A stretch of DNA of 64,000 bases, taken from the NCBI RefSeq assembly GCF_903819435.1, contig NZ_CAIJDP010000089.1, positions 1 through 64,000 on the forward strand. The letters run 5' to 3'. The DNA is from Flavobacterium salmonis. Lineage in GTDB: Bacteria > Bacteroidota > Bacteroidia > Flavobacteriales > Flavobacteriaceae. Shown here piece by piece: positions 1 to 8,785 of the stretch. The translations under genes and the position numbers were made by a program. Below the pieces are notes generated by a model that was not told the origin of the DNA, searched no databases, and saw only the letters and a program-made list of their open reading frames with translations. Each line of letters opens with the position of its first letter. Within the stretch, counting starts at the first letter, position 1.

Positions 1-146
1 TATTACTCTTATTCTTTTGCCCTAACATCTCTGTTAAAGCGGCTGTCAATTCAATATGTCTACGAACGTAATATTTATTATTCTTTTCGCCTATCGTTTG
101 TCTCTCAAATCGGGTGCAAAAGTAGGCACTTTATTGAGATATCCAA
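1..146 (-). promoter_or_regulatory. probable rRNA operon promoter and leader (16S off the left edge)
   Basis: On the minus strand a TTG at 144-146 lies 19 bp before TACTTTTG (117-124), which fits the Bacteroidota -33/-7 consensus (TTG, about 19 bp, TAnnTTTG). The transcribed stretch running to the window edge contains GACATATTGAATTGACAGC. I recall that string from Flavobacterium 16S rRNA leaders, but I could not check it. No 16S sequence is inside the window. The plus-strand frame open across 1-193 has no recognisable protein and is best read as chance. Confidence 0.5.
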
Positions 147-416
147 TACTTATTATCGGTTTTTTTTCAATATTTTTCATTTTTTTTTCTTAAACTACTG
201 ATAATATAAATTTTACATTTTTTAAAAATTTAATAAATAATAGGTTTTTTCTTATTTTAATTATTTTTTTAAATAAAATACAATTTTTAAAGTGGAATTT
301 TAAGGGACATGCTTTCCTGTATTTTCTATTATTGAAATGCCATTACATACATGCTAATTGTAAAAACTTAAAATAACTAAGAACTTGTAATAATAAAACT
401 TAAATAAAAAACAAAA

Positions 417-441
417 AAGGCATCTACTGATAAGATGCCTT
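417..441 (-). terminator. rho-independent terminator of the DUF6055 gene
   Basis: Perfect 9-bp stem AAGGCATCT/AGATGCCTT with a 7-nt loop. On the minus strand it is followed by a T-rich run broken by one G. It lies about 50 bp past the stop codon at 492. The rest of 125-491 is very AT-rich and shows no gene. Confidence 0.85.
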
Positions 442-491
442 AATTTACAAGATAACAAATAAGTTAAAATTAACAGAGTATACTATTCTTG

Positions 492-2735
492 TTAGTTTTT
501 AATAATTGACTTGTTTATAATCGAATTTCCGGTTTGAATACTTAGCAAGTAAACGCCTGAAATTAAATGACTACAATTATAAGAAAGATCAATTCTACCA
601 ATATCATATATTTTATCTGTGATTACGTCTAATTTACGTCCATTGATATCAAATAATGAAACAGTAACTTTTTCATGCTCTGTTTGCATAAAAGAAATAA
701 TAAGATTATCTCCTGTTGGATTTGGATAAATATTTAAACTCACATCAGAAGAAGGATCTTCATCCTGAGTTGCTTTTTTAGCGGTAACTGTAGTAACTGT
801 ACAATTTGGAGTTGTGCTAAATGCCATCGTCGCTGCCGAAAAATTGGTGAATGAAGCATTGATGTCAACGTTAGAAGTATCACTGGCACCTTTACCATCA
901 CAATCTGTTCTGCCATTTCTCCAGTAAGGAAATTGCAGATAAACACCCGAAGTTGAGCAGCTGCCAATCTCTGCATCTCCGCCAACTACAACTGAACTTC
1001 CAAAATTTCCGGCAAAAAGCATTGCATTTCCTTTAATATTAGCTGTATTTGAAACTGATCCTCCTTCCATCCAGGCGTTTCCTTCTACTATTGCACTATT
1101 TGATATAGTTGCATTGTAAACACAGGCATTTCCTCTTACAATAGCATTTCCATTTATTGTTCCTCCATCTACCATAGCATAATCTTCTATACGGGCATTT
1201 CCTGAAACAGTACCGGCTCTGACCACTGCATAAGGACCAACATAAACTGTCGATGCAACATTCGCATTATTGGACACCCATCCTCCCCCGTTAGTGTGTA
1301 TGTGCCCATTTGTTTTAAGAAAACTTCTAAAATTAGCAGAAGGCTGAAATCCTTCGGGAGTTGCATTTGCAATTTTAAGCTCATAAGGATATCTTCTTTG
1401 TTTAGGATAACCTACATCCATATTGTAATTGACATGAACTTTAGGTGCTGCAAAAACTACAAGAAAAATATTTGCTTCTGTAGACGTATTAAGTGTAAAA
1501 GAAGCTTCACCATCTGTTTTGTACATTGGACTATAACGAGATATTGTCCCATCTGTCTTTGTGGTAACAAAACCATATCTCCATCCGGCCTGGGTAGTAT
1601 TAACCTCTGTATGCCCTTTGAATTTAATGGTGACTTTCTTTTGGGTTCCACTGCAAGTTGGATATAGAGGAATAACATTCATACCATAATCCTGTGGAGC
1701 CCAGTCATTATTAGTATAAAATTGATCTGTGGTCCCTGTAACTTTAGTAAGAAGCGTATATTGTCTGCTGGTATAACGTGGCATATTGGTCTTTATACTA
1801 TTGTACACGTTTCTAATTGTCTTTCCAAAATTACTGGTTGCATTTATTTGTGAATTCCATTGAATAGGATAGTCGAATGCAGGCTGTCTTTGAGCATATC
1901 CCCAGAGATAATCATCGAGTTGGTCCTGTGTAAAGCCTTTTAGTCGCTTAATTGTCTGAAGCGGGTGTTCTTCATTGATAGATTCTGCCCACATTCTTCT
2001 TGTAAAATCAAATCCTTCCTTTTCCTGAACATAATACATCAAGTGAAAGTTTGTGTAGTGATGTCTATTCGATGACCACATAAAATGTTTGGTCTGTATC
2101 CACCTGGTTAAAGTACCATCAATCTCTGCCCATTGGGGATAGGCCTGAGCTCTCATAAAATTGGCATGTCCTTCAAAAAATGGACCGCCCCAGTCATATC
2201 CTGCAAATGCAGTTCCGTTGCCCGGATTTTCCTGAATACGCATCATCATTTGCAGCGTATGCGCAAATTCATGCGATAATGCCCCTCCATCTCTGGTGGC
2301 TTCCGGATGTACAAACATAGCACCAATAGTATTACTAAATGAACTTGCCTGTGCAAATGCCTCTAATCGCGGATCTGTAGAATTCCAGGTATTCATCATC
2401 ATGATAATGATTTTGTACTTGCCTAAGTTTGTCGTTGGGGCATTATTGACAAAATGCAAATCGGTTATAAAACGTTTAAAACTGGTTTCAAGCGTATCTG
2501 CCACAGATTTTGGGGTAAACCTTAATGCAGTATTAGAATAAGTAGCAGGATTGGTACCTACTTTATCTCCCCAATAGAGAACAAAATTGGTCGATTCATA
2601 TTTTCTTGAGTTTGATACTTTATTGTAAAACTCATTATTGGGGTCGCTCCATTCTGTTGGAGTAAATAGGGTTTTCTGGGCTATTGCAAAATAACTGCAC
2701 AGAAAAAGGGTAACTAGAAAGAAAAGTTTTTTCAT
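492..2735 (-). CDS. T9SS-secreted DUF6055-like protein with HExxH motif and hexapeptide-type repeats
   Basis: 747 aa with a signal peptide (cleavage likely after AIAQ, about residue 20). The N-terminal half resembles DUF6055 secreted proteins and holds a zincin-like HEFAH at residues 155-159, so a secreted metallopeptidase is plausible; a third metal ligand was not identified. Residues about 475-595 are a run of short A/G/N/V repeats (GNAxV, VxGNA) typical of a left-handed beta-helix. The last 75 residues form a T9SS type A sorting domain (NIYPNPTGDNLIISF start, KSIIKN end), so the protein should be exported and attached to the surface or released. It is transcribed alone: own promoter at 2774-2837, own terminator at 417-441. 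The promoter carries the same 21-bp-spaced element as three other operons here, linking it to the hydroxyproline/glycan system. Exact substrate unknown. Confidence 0.75.
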   Translation of the reverse strand: MKKLFFLVTLFLCSYFAIAQKTLFTPTEWSDPNNEFYNKVSNSRKYESTNFVLYWGDKVGTNPATYSNTALRFTPKSVADTLETSFKRFITDLHFVNNAPTTNLGKYKIIIMMMNTWNSTDPRLEAFAQASSFSNTIGAMFVHPEATRDGGALSHEFAHTLQMMMRIQENPGNGTAFAGYDWGGPFFEGHANFMRAQAYPQWAEIDGTLTRWIQTKHFMWSSNRHHYTNFHLMYYVQEKEGFDFTRRMWAESINEEHPLQTIKRLKGFTQDQLDDYLWGYAQRQPAFDYPIQWNSQINATSNFGKTIRNVYNSIKTNMPRYTSRQYTLLTKVTGTTDQFYTNNDWAPQDYGMNVIPLYPTCSGTQKKVTIKFKGHTEVNTTQAGWRYGFVTTKTDGTISRYSPMYKTDGEASFTLNTSTEANIFLVVFAAPKVHVNYNMDVGYPKQRRYPYELKIANATPEGFQPSANFRSFLKTNGHIHTNGGGWVSNNANVASTVYVGPYAVVRAGTVSGNARIEDYAMVDGGTINGNAIVRGNACVYNATISNSAIVEGNAWMEGGSVSNTANIKGNAMLFAGNFGSSVVVGGDAEIGSCSTSGVYLQFPYWRNGRTDCDGKGASDTSNVDINASFTNFSAATMAFSTTPNCTVTTVTAKKATQDEDPSSDVSLNIYPNPTGDNLIISFMQTEHEKVTVSLFDINGRKLDVITDKIYDIGRIDLSYNCSHLISGVYLLSIQTGNSIINKSIIKN

Positions 2736-2773
2736 GTTAACTAATTTTGTAGGTTAAGAACTTATGTTCTCTG

Positions 2774-2837
2774 CAAATGTAATATTAAATTATAAGTTTT
2801 GTAATACAATATTAACCATATTTAATACTATTTTACC
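2774..2837 (-). promoter_or_regulatory. promoter and two-half-site element D (hydroxyproline/HRGP regulon)
   Basis: On the plus strand, half-sites CAATATTAAC (2807-2816) and CTATTTTACC (2828-2837) start exactly 21 bp apart. The -7 box TACATTTG (minus strand, 2774-2781) starts 33 bp from the proximal half-site. Similar pairs occur at 20782, 27356 and 34725. No good -33 TTG is present at normal spacing, as expected for an activator-dependent promoter. Confidence 0.6.
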
Positions 2838-2926
2838 TAATTAATATTCACATATCTATCTACTAAACAAGAACTTAACAAAAACAATAATACTTTAAAG
2901 CTAAAAAAACAAAAGATTCCTGAGAA

Positions 2927-5140
2927 TTAATTCTTCAATTCAATATCAGTGATTTCCAAAATAACACTATATTCTGGTTTGGAAGAAGAAACTTTCAGTC
3001 CAATTTTCATCAGGAAATCACCAGAGTAAATAGCTGCAGATTCTTCAAATGTATTTTTACTTTGAGGCATTATATTAATCTCTTTTACAATATATTTCTT
3101 TGAAGAATCTAGTCCTTCTAGCCTTACTAAACTATAATTAGGATCTACAAGCGGATGCAAAGTATATGAAAAAAGCACCGAGCGGGTTTTATCTTCATTA
3201 ACATACATTAGTACTGCCCTGCTGTCTTCATACGGTGATACCAATCGATATAAATCTCCCTGCCAGATTACAGGAGCTAATCTTTTGTAATTGGCAACTG
3301 CCTGTTGACAAAATTTTAATTCGTCTTCCCTAAGTCCGCCAACATGAATATCAAAACCTAATTTTCCCATCATAGCAACATCGGTTCTGAATTTAATAGA
3401 CTGATTTCCCATTGAAGTAACGTGATTGCAGGTTGCCAAAGCGGGATAAAAATTCGAATATCCCCATTGAATTAAAATCCGATCGAAAGGATCTGTATTG
3501 TCGCTTGCCCAAAATTCTGTAAAATAGTTCAGTAGTCTGTAATCAACCCTTCCACCTCCGCCCGCACAAAGCATCATCGGAAGATTTGGATATTTATTTT
3601 TTATTCGATCCAAAACTTTATATAATCCTTTTGTATAGTCAATAAATAAATGCGATTGCTGATTTTTTAAATAATTAGAATAAGCGCTTGTCATCATTCG
3701 GTTGCAGTCCCATTTAAAAAAAGCAACCCCCGATTTGGTCTGCATAATATCATCAACTACCTTAAAGACAAAATCCTGCACTTTTGGATTGCATAAATCC
3801 AGAACCAACTGTGTCCTGTAGATACTTTTTTCACGATTGGGCAAACTTAAAACCCAATCCGAATGTTTTTCATACAGTTCGCTTTTTTCATTAATCATTT
3901 CGGGTTCAATCCAAATACCAAATTTGACATTGGTTTCTTTTGCCTTTTCCATCAGAAAACCAATTCCATCCCGCAATTTTGATTTTGTGGCTTCCCAATC
4001 TCCCAAACCAGAAACAGAACCACTTCTCGGATATTTATTCCCAAACCAGCCGTCATCGAGTAAAAACATATCAACGCCCAATGTTTTGGCATCTACAAAC
4101 ATGTTTGCTAATTTAGCCTGGTCAAAATCAAAAAAAGTAGTTTCCCAATTATTTAATAATGTCAAGCGTGGCTTTTCTCCGTCTTTCAATCCATATTTTC
4201 TAGCCCAGGCGTGTAAATTTCTGCTGGCTTGCCCCTTTCCTTTATTAGAAAATGTATAAATAAAGACTGGTGTTTTAAATACTTCCTGCGGTTTTAGATT
4301 GTATTCTGAAGCAAATTCATTTATCCCAGAAATGATTCGCAATTCGTTATTATTATCAATCTCAAAAGTATACTTAAAATTTCCTGACCATGCTATCGAA
4401 CCTGCAATAACTTCTCCCGTTTTTTCTGTTGATTTTGAATTTAATGAAAGAAAAAAACTTGGTGCGGCAAACATATTGGTTCGGACTCCCAGTTTTGAAT
4501 CGATAACTTTTGAGCCTCTTGTAAGCTGGCTTTCTTCCATTCGCATTTCTTCGACAACATCACTGTAAAATTGAGTCAGCCAATATTTATCAGCATCTAA
4601 ATGCAAAGCTGATGATGCATAGTTATAAAGTGTCAGCACCTTTTTTTCATGATGCTGAATTTCTGTCCAGGACTCAATTACATTTTCTTTAGCAAATGTT
4701 TTATAATGAAGCGAAACATAAACAGGATACTGAGGATCTTTTAACTTAATAATGGTTTCTGCTGTATTTGAATCAATTTTATCTGTTGTATGATTTTGAT
4801 ATTCTAATTCTAAAGAAGGATTTCCGTCATTGTGCGTCATTCGAATAGCGGGTTCAAACAAATTATCAGTTCCAAAAGTCGGATATGCTAAATGCCGTAA
4901 ATCAATTAGAGGATTTCCATCATTTATGGCAAACTTTTTTGTATTTTCTTTTGAGATAAATTCATACTCCTGATTATTATTAAGCTTTGAACCAAAATAT
5001 GTTTGATACACTTTTTTGTTTTTACCTACTTTAAAAACCAAAGCAGCACTTTTAGTTTCAACACAAATCAAAGGGTTTTCTTGTGCGTGGCCTATGCAGT
5101 ACACAATACTCAGAATTAAAAGTAATAAACGTTTCATCAT
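2927..5140 (-). CDS. secreted alpha-galactosidase, GH36
   Basis: 737 aa, near the usual length of GH36 enzymes, with a signal peptide (cleavage likely after GHAQ, residue 20). An N-terminal beta-sandwich precedes the TIM barrel. Family motifs are clear: LDDGWFG (361-367), WIEPEMI (410-416), FKWDCNR with the nucleophile Asp478, the CAGGGGRVD loop (525-533), and WASDNTD with acid/base Asp547. The expected reaction is release of terminal alpha-galactose in the periplasm or outside the cell. It follows the M24 peptidase gene by 18 bp and is the last gene of the minus-strand cluster before the separate DUF6055 unit. In context the substrate could be the Ser-linked alpha-galactose of extensin or alpha-Gal on arabinogalactan; this is inference, and raffinose-type or galactomannan substrates remain possible. 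Confidence 0.9.
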   Translation of the reverse strand: MMKRLLLLILSIVYCIGHAQENPLICVETKSAALVFKVGKNKKVYQTYFGSKLNNNQEYEFISKENTKKFAINDGNPLIDLRHLAYPTFGTDNLFEPAIRMTHNDGNPSLELEYQNHTTDKIDSNTAETIIKLKDPQYPVYVSLHYKTFAKENVIESWTEIQHHEKKVLTLYNYASSALHLDADKYWLTQFYSDVVEEMRMEESQLTRGSKVIDSKLGVRTNMFAAPSFFLSLNSKSTEKTGEVIAGSIAWSGNFKYTFEIDNNNELRIISGINEFASEYNLKPQEVFKTPVFIYTFSNKGKGQASRNLHAWARKYGLKDGEKPRLTLLNNWETTFFDFDQAKLANMFVDAKTLGVDMFLLDDGWFGNKYPRSGSVSGLGDWEATKSKLRDGIGFLMEKAKETNVKFGIWIEPEMINEKSELYEKHSDWVLSLPNREKSIYRTQLVLDLCNPKVQDFVFKVVDDIMQTKSGVAFFKWDCNRMMTSAYSNYLKNQQSHLFIDYTKGLYKVLDRIKNKYPNLPMMLCAGGGGRVDYRLLNYFTEFWASDNTDPFDRILIQWGYSNFYPALATCNHVTSMGNQSIKFRTDVAMMGKLGFDIHVGGLREDELKFCQQAVANYKRLAPVIWQGDLYRLVSPYEDSRAVLMYVNEDKTRSVLFSYTLHPLVDPNYSLVRLEGLDSSKKYIVKEINIMPQSKNTFEESAAIYSGDFLMKIGLKVSSSKPEYSVILEITDIELKN

Positions 5141-5158
5141 TTATTTTAGATAATAAAA

Positions 5159-6370
5159 TTAATACCCAAACGGATTGTCAACACTATGCATTGGAGTTGT
5201 AAACCATTTTGGTCCCTTTTCGGTCATGTAAAAATGATCTTCATGTCTAATTCCGAATTTACCCGGTATACAAATCATAGGCTCATTACTGACCACCATT
5301 CCTTCCAGCAGTTTTATCTTGCTACCGCGGACTAAATACGGGTATTCATGAATATCAAGTCCGGTGCCATGTCCTACTCTGTGTGGCAATCCGGGTAAAT
5401 CATAATCAGGGCTTAATCCGGCTTCGGCCAATGTTTTACGGGCAGCATCATCTACAGATCCGCATTCAGTACCAATTTGTGCAGCTTCAAAAGCAGTTTG
5501 CTGTACCTTTTTTTCCAGATTCCAAATCGTTTTATATTCTTCTGAAGGAGTTCCAAAAACGTACGATCTTGTAATATCAGAAAGATAGCCTTCTAACCTG
5601 CAGCCTGTATCAACAATCACAGCCTGATTTTCTTTTAAAAGCTGAGGAACTGCTACTCCGTGAGGATATTGGGTATCATCACCAAACAAAATAATACAGA
5701 AGTAAGCTCCTGAAGTTATTCCTGCTTTTATATGTGCTTTATTTACAAAATCTGTCACTTCGCTTACGCTGATTCCGGGCCTTAAGATTCTGGCAGCGGC
5801 TCGTTGAACCTCCATTGTTATGTCTTTAGCTTTTTGAATGATAGCAATTTCGTTTTTAGATTTTTGCATTCGGCATGATGATGTAATGTTTTGTGCCGTT
5901 ACAAAATCATAAACATTATTGGTTTTTGAAATTCCGTCAACTAAAAAATAAGCTGCCGATTCATCTATAGAAACAGTTCCGTTAGTCAAATTCTTTTTAT
6001 TCAGTAATTTTCCGAATAAAACGTAGGGAGATTCATGTTCTTCCCAACAATTAATCGTTGATTCGACTTTCCTATATTTTTTAAAAGTCCCTTCCTCAAA
6101 TTTTGGCACTATGTATTCTAAAGAACCGTCTTCAAAAAGTATTGCTCCAACCATTCGTTCAGAAGCACTCCAAAGTGTTCCTGTAAAATAATACAAATTT
6201 GTTCCCGCGTTAAGATACATTGCTTTAACAGAAAGTTGTTTCATTAAGTTTACCGCCTTTTTGATACGTTCCTGATATTCTTCTAATTGAATAGGTTGAA
6301 CATCGAGTATTCTGTTTTCTATTTTTTCTAGTTCAATTGCAGCGCTTGAACCGCCTACACCTATTGTCAT
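5159..6370 (-). CDS. M24 family metallopeptidase, Xaa-Pro aminopeptidase/dipeptidase type
   Basis: 403 aa. A creatinase-type N-terminal domain (about 30-165) precedes the pita-bread catalytic domain. All five dimetal ligands are visible: Asp254 and Asp265 (VDTG...LSDITR), His334 (GHGTGLDIHE), Glu363 (SNEPM) and Glu377 (RHEDHF). No signal peptide is evident, so it should act in the cytoplasm on imported peptides with Pro, or possibly Hyp, in the second position. It sits between GH43 and GH36 genes with gaps of 45 and 18 bp. A peptidase inside a glycosidase cluster is unusual and fits use of a proline-rich glycoprotein. A creatinase-like or prolidase activity cannot be separated from Xaa-Pro aminopeptidase by sequence reading alone. 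Confidence 0.85.
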   Translation of the reverse strand: MTIGVGGSSAAIELEKIENRILDVQPIQLEEYQERIKKAVNLMKQLSVKAMYLNAGTNLYYFTGTLWSASERMVGAILFEDGSLEYIVPKFEEGTFKKYRKVESTINCWEEHESPYVLFGKLLNKKNLTNGTVSIDESAAYFLVDGISKTNNVYDFVTAQNITSSCRMQKSKNEIAIIQKAKDITMEVQRAAARILRPGISVSEVTDFVNKAHIKAGITSGAYFCIILFGDDTQYPHGVAVPQLLKENQAVIVDTGCRLEGYLSDITRSYVFGTPSEEYKTIWNLEKKVQQTAFEAAQIGTECGSVDDAARKTLAEAGLSPDYDLPGLPHRVGHGTGLDIHEYPYLVRGSKIKLLEGMVVSNEPMICIPGKFGIRHEDHFYMTEKGPKWFTTPMHSVDNPFGY

Positions 6371-6415
6371 TTTTTTCTAATTTTACGTTAACCCGCTAAA
6401 TTAATCAATCTTATT

Positions 6416-8560
6416 TTATTCTTTTTTAGGTTTTGTCTGGTTCATCATTTTTACTACTTCATCCTGATTTAAAGCATAATCATACATTCGTAATGAAGCG
6501 ATAAATCCTGAAAAATTCTCTCCAATATCTGAAGCACCAATTATAATTTTAGCTTTATCGATGGCCGAAGATAAAAGCATATTTTGCGAATTATTTAAAA
6601 CTCCGTCTACGTATACTTTCTCAACAACACCATCAAAAGTCAGAACCAGATAATGCCATTCATTTGCTTCAGGAAGTTTGTTGAATTTCATATCAAAATG
6701 TCCGTCTAAATGTACTCCTGCGCCATAAGGCCCACTGTTGTAAGTTAGGGCATTATATGAATTTGCCAGACCAAATTGGGCTCTGTCACACCATGAAGCC
6801 AGAATTTCTCCTTCTTTTGCTATTTCCGGATTTTTAACCCACGTTGCTACGGTATAAGAACCATTCCAGGCTAAGGATTTTGGCACTGATTTATCTAATG
6901 TAAGAGCACCTTTTTTGAAATTTAATGCTTTTATTCCTTCGGTTTTTTCTAAAAATACTTCTCCACTTTTACTGAATATTCCCCCAATAGTTCCTTTATT
7001 TTTTATAGTAGCAATTGGTGTTTTATCAGCAATAGTAGCAGCGTCAAGATCAACCAATAATTTCTTAGTGCTTTTTGCTGCAGAAACTGTATTGGATTCT
7101 TTGTTTTTTAAATTTAACGGAACATCAAATAAGGAGCTGTATACTTTTATATTCCAGACTGCAGCATAAAGCCCGGTTTTTTCGGTTCCTAAAACAGTCA
7201 GTTTTATATAACGAGTCGTTACATCATGATCATCAATCATTGGGCTGCCGGCTGTTTTATTTTTGGATTTATCCGCATATTGCAACCATTTTATTCCATT
7301 TAATGAATATTCTAATTTATATTGATAATAATAACTTGCAAATTCAAATTGGGTCATTACTCTTTTTACTTTTTTCTCTGAACCTAAATCTATAATTAAA
7401 TGTTGTGGCGTTGAATTGTCGGCTGCTTTCCACATAGTGGCATTATTATCATCAGTCGCGTATGAAGTTTTATATTCATAATCGTATTGAGTCGATTTTA
7501 AATGATAAAACGACGAAGCCGCTGTTTTTGCTCCAAAAGCGATGTCTTCAGGAACCTCCGATTTTACCAAATCTTTTATTCCTCTACTTGAAGGAACAAC
7601 CGTTTTGATTGTTGAATCGTTTTCAAATACCATCTTATCCATGCAAACCTGCCTGGCAAGTCCGCCTCTGGTCATTGGATAATCGTGTTTATGATAAACA
7701 ATATAATAATCGTTATTCTCTTTCAAAACCGAATGATGTCCCGGGCCATGTACCGTTTGATCGTTATTGGTACTCAAAATCGGATTATTTTTTCCTGGAA
7801 TAAAAGGTCCATATGGTGAATCAGAATATGAATAGCGAACATTGTAAGTTTCATCATGACAGGATGCACCGGAATACATTAAAATGTATTTTGATCCTTT
7901 TTTCATCATGTAAGCTGCTTCAAATGGTGCCGGGGTTTGTTCAAGTGGAATGTTGGTTGAGTTTTTCATTTTACTCATCGAGTCTTTATCTAATTCACCC
8001 ACTGCATAACCTCCGTTATAATGCACCCATGTACCCCAATAACTGTAGATTTTACCATCTGTATCTGTAAAAAACTGTGCATCAAGAGATGGGAAATTTT
8101 CTCTCGGATAACCATTTGAAATTACCGGAACATCTTTTTCGCTTAATTTTTTCCATGGACCAACAGGAGAATCTGAAACATAACCGTAGATATTACAGCC
8201 AATTTCGCAATTTCCAAAATACAAATAATATTTTCCATTATCTCCTTCTATAATATCAGGAGCCCAAAAATTTGTAATTGACTGGGCTGAAAAGGATGGG
8301 ATTTCCATGATATAATTATACCAGTTTTTAAAGTCTTTGCTATACCAGACCGTTGGAGCTCCAGATGCGAGCATTTCATTATCTGTTGTCGCATATATAT
8401 AATAAATGTCTCCAAACTTTTTAATTGTAGGATCGGCAAACCAACCCGGTAAAATTGGATTTTTTGCTCCGGGGGCATTTACATCAACATCTTTTTGTGC
8501 AAAAATAGTTCCTGCAAATACAAAGATAATTAGGCTGTAAAATAGTTTCATTTTCAACAT
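6416..8560 (-). CDS. secreted GH43-family glycosidase with F5/8C-like and LamG-like domains
   Basis: 714 aa with a signal peptide (cleavage after GTIFAQ). Starts at Met1 and Met4 are both possible. The five-bladed propeller (about 30-330) shows GWFADPT with the catalytic base Asp, WAPDII, SLDAQFF with the second Asp, and FEAAYM with the likely acid Glu. Residues about 340-480 resemble a discoidin/F5-8C (CBM32-like) domain (WKAADNSTPQHLIIDLG). Residues about 505-705 are a concanavalin-like LamG domain (YTVATWVKNP; HYLVLTFDG). GH43 enzymes mostly cleave alpha-L-arabinofuranosides, beta-xylosides or beta-1,3-galactan; next to GH127, GH42 and GH36 an arabinose or galactan substrate is likely, but the subfamily is not assignable by eye. 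A 225-bp gap separates it from the upstream GH42 gene. Confidence 0.85.
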   Translation of the reverse strand: MLKMKLFYSLIIFVFAGTIFAQKDVDVNAPGAKNPILPGWFADPTIKKFGDIYYIYATTDNEMLASGAPTVWYSKDFKNWYNYIMEIPSFSAQSITNFWAPDIIEGDNGKYYLYFGNCEIGCNIYGYVSDSPVGPWKKLSEKDVPVISNGYPRENFPSLDAQFFTDTDGKIYSYWGTWVHYNGGYAVGELDKDSMSKMKNSTNIPLEQTPAPFEAAYMMKKGSKYILMYSGASCHDETYNVRYSYSDSPYGPFIPGKNNPILSTNNDQTVHGPGHHSVLKENNDYYIVYHKHDYPMTRGGLARQVCMDKMVFENDSTIKTVVPSSRGIKDLVKSEVPEDIAFGAKTAASSFYHLKSTQYDYEYKTSYATDDNNATMWKAADNSTPQHLIIDLGSEKKVKRVMTQFEFASYYYQYKLEYSLNGIKWLQYADKSKNKTAGSPMIDDHDVTTRYIKLTVLGTEKTGLYAAVWNIKVYSSLFDVPLNLKNKESNTVSAAKSTKKLLVDLDAATIADKTPIATIKNKGTIGGIFSKSGEVFLEKTEGIKALNFKKGALTLDKSVPKSLAWNGSYTVATWVKNPEIAKEGEILASWCDRAQFGLANSYNALTYNSGPYGAGVHLDGHFDMKFNKLPEANEWHYLVLTFDGVVEKVYVDGVLNNSQNMLLSSAIDKAKIIIGASDIGENFSGFIASLRMYDYALNQDEVVKMMNQTKPKKE

Positions 8561-8785
8561 TTCATTGTATGAGTTAAATTGAATTAAATCTGTGGCTATA
8601 TTTTATTCTCACTCTGATTTTGCAGATTCAGCGGATTTATTTTTAATGTTGTGATATAAAAAGACGCTTGCTTTTATAACTAAATATACCCCTGACTATG
8701 TTTGAGAAACGAGTTTTTTTTCAAACTGATGCATAAAATCTATACGCTGTGTGTTAGCAATTATTAGATTCCAAATAAGTCCTGT
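8561..8785. other. 225-bp gap between GH42 and GH43 genes
   Basis: No gene and no strong hairpin seen. It may hold an internal promoter for the GH43-M24-GH36 genes, but no exact TAnnTTTG and no 21-bp-spaced element was found. A weak resemblance to the distal half-site (TAAATATACC, 8681-8690) has no partner at 21 bp. Confidence 0.4.

Noticed and set aside
1..193. Plus-strand open frame at the left edge
   Set aside because: Aromatic- and Ser-rich random composition; the opposite strand fits an rRNA promoter and leader better.
8561..8785. Fifth copy of the 21-bp two-half-site element before GH43
   Set aside because: TAAATATACC matches only 6 of 10 positions and has no partner at 21 bp and no -7 box at the right distance.
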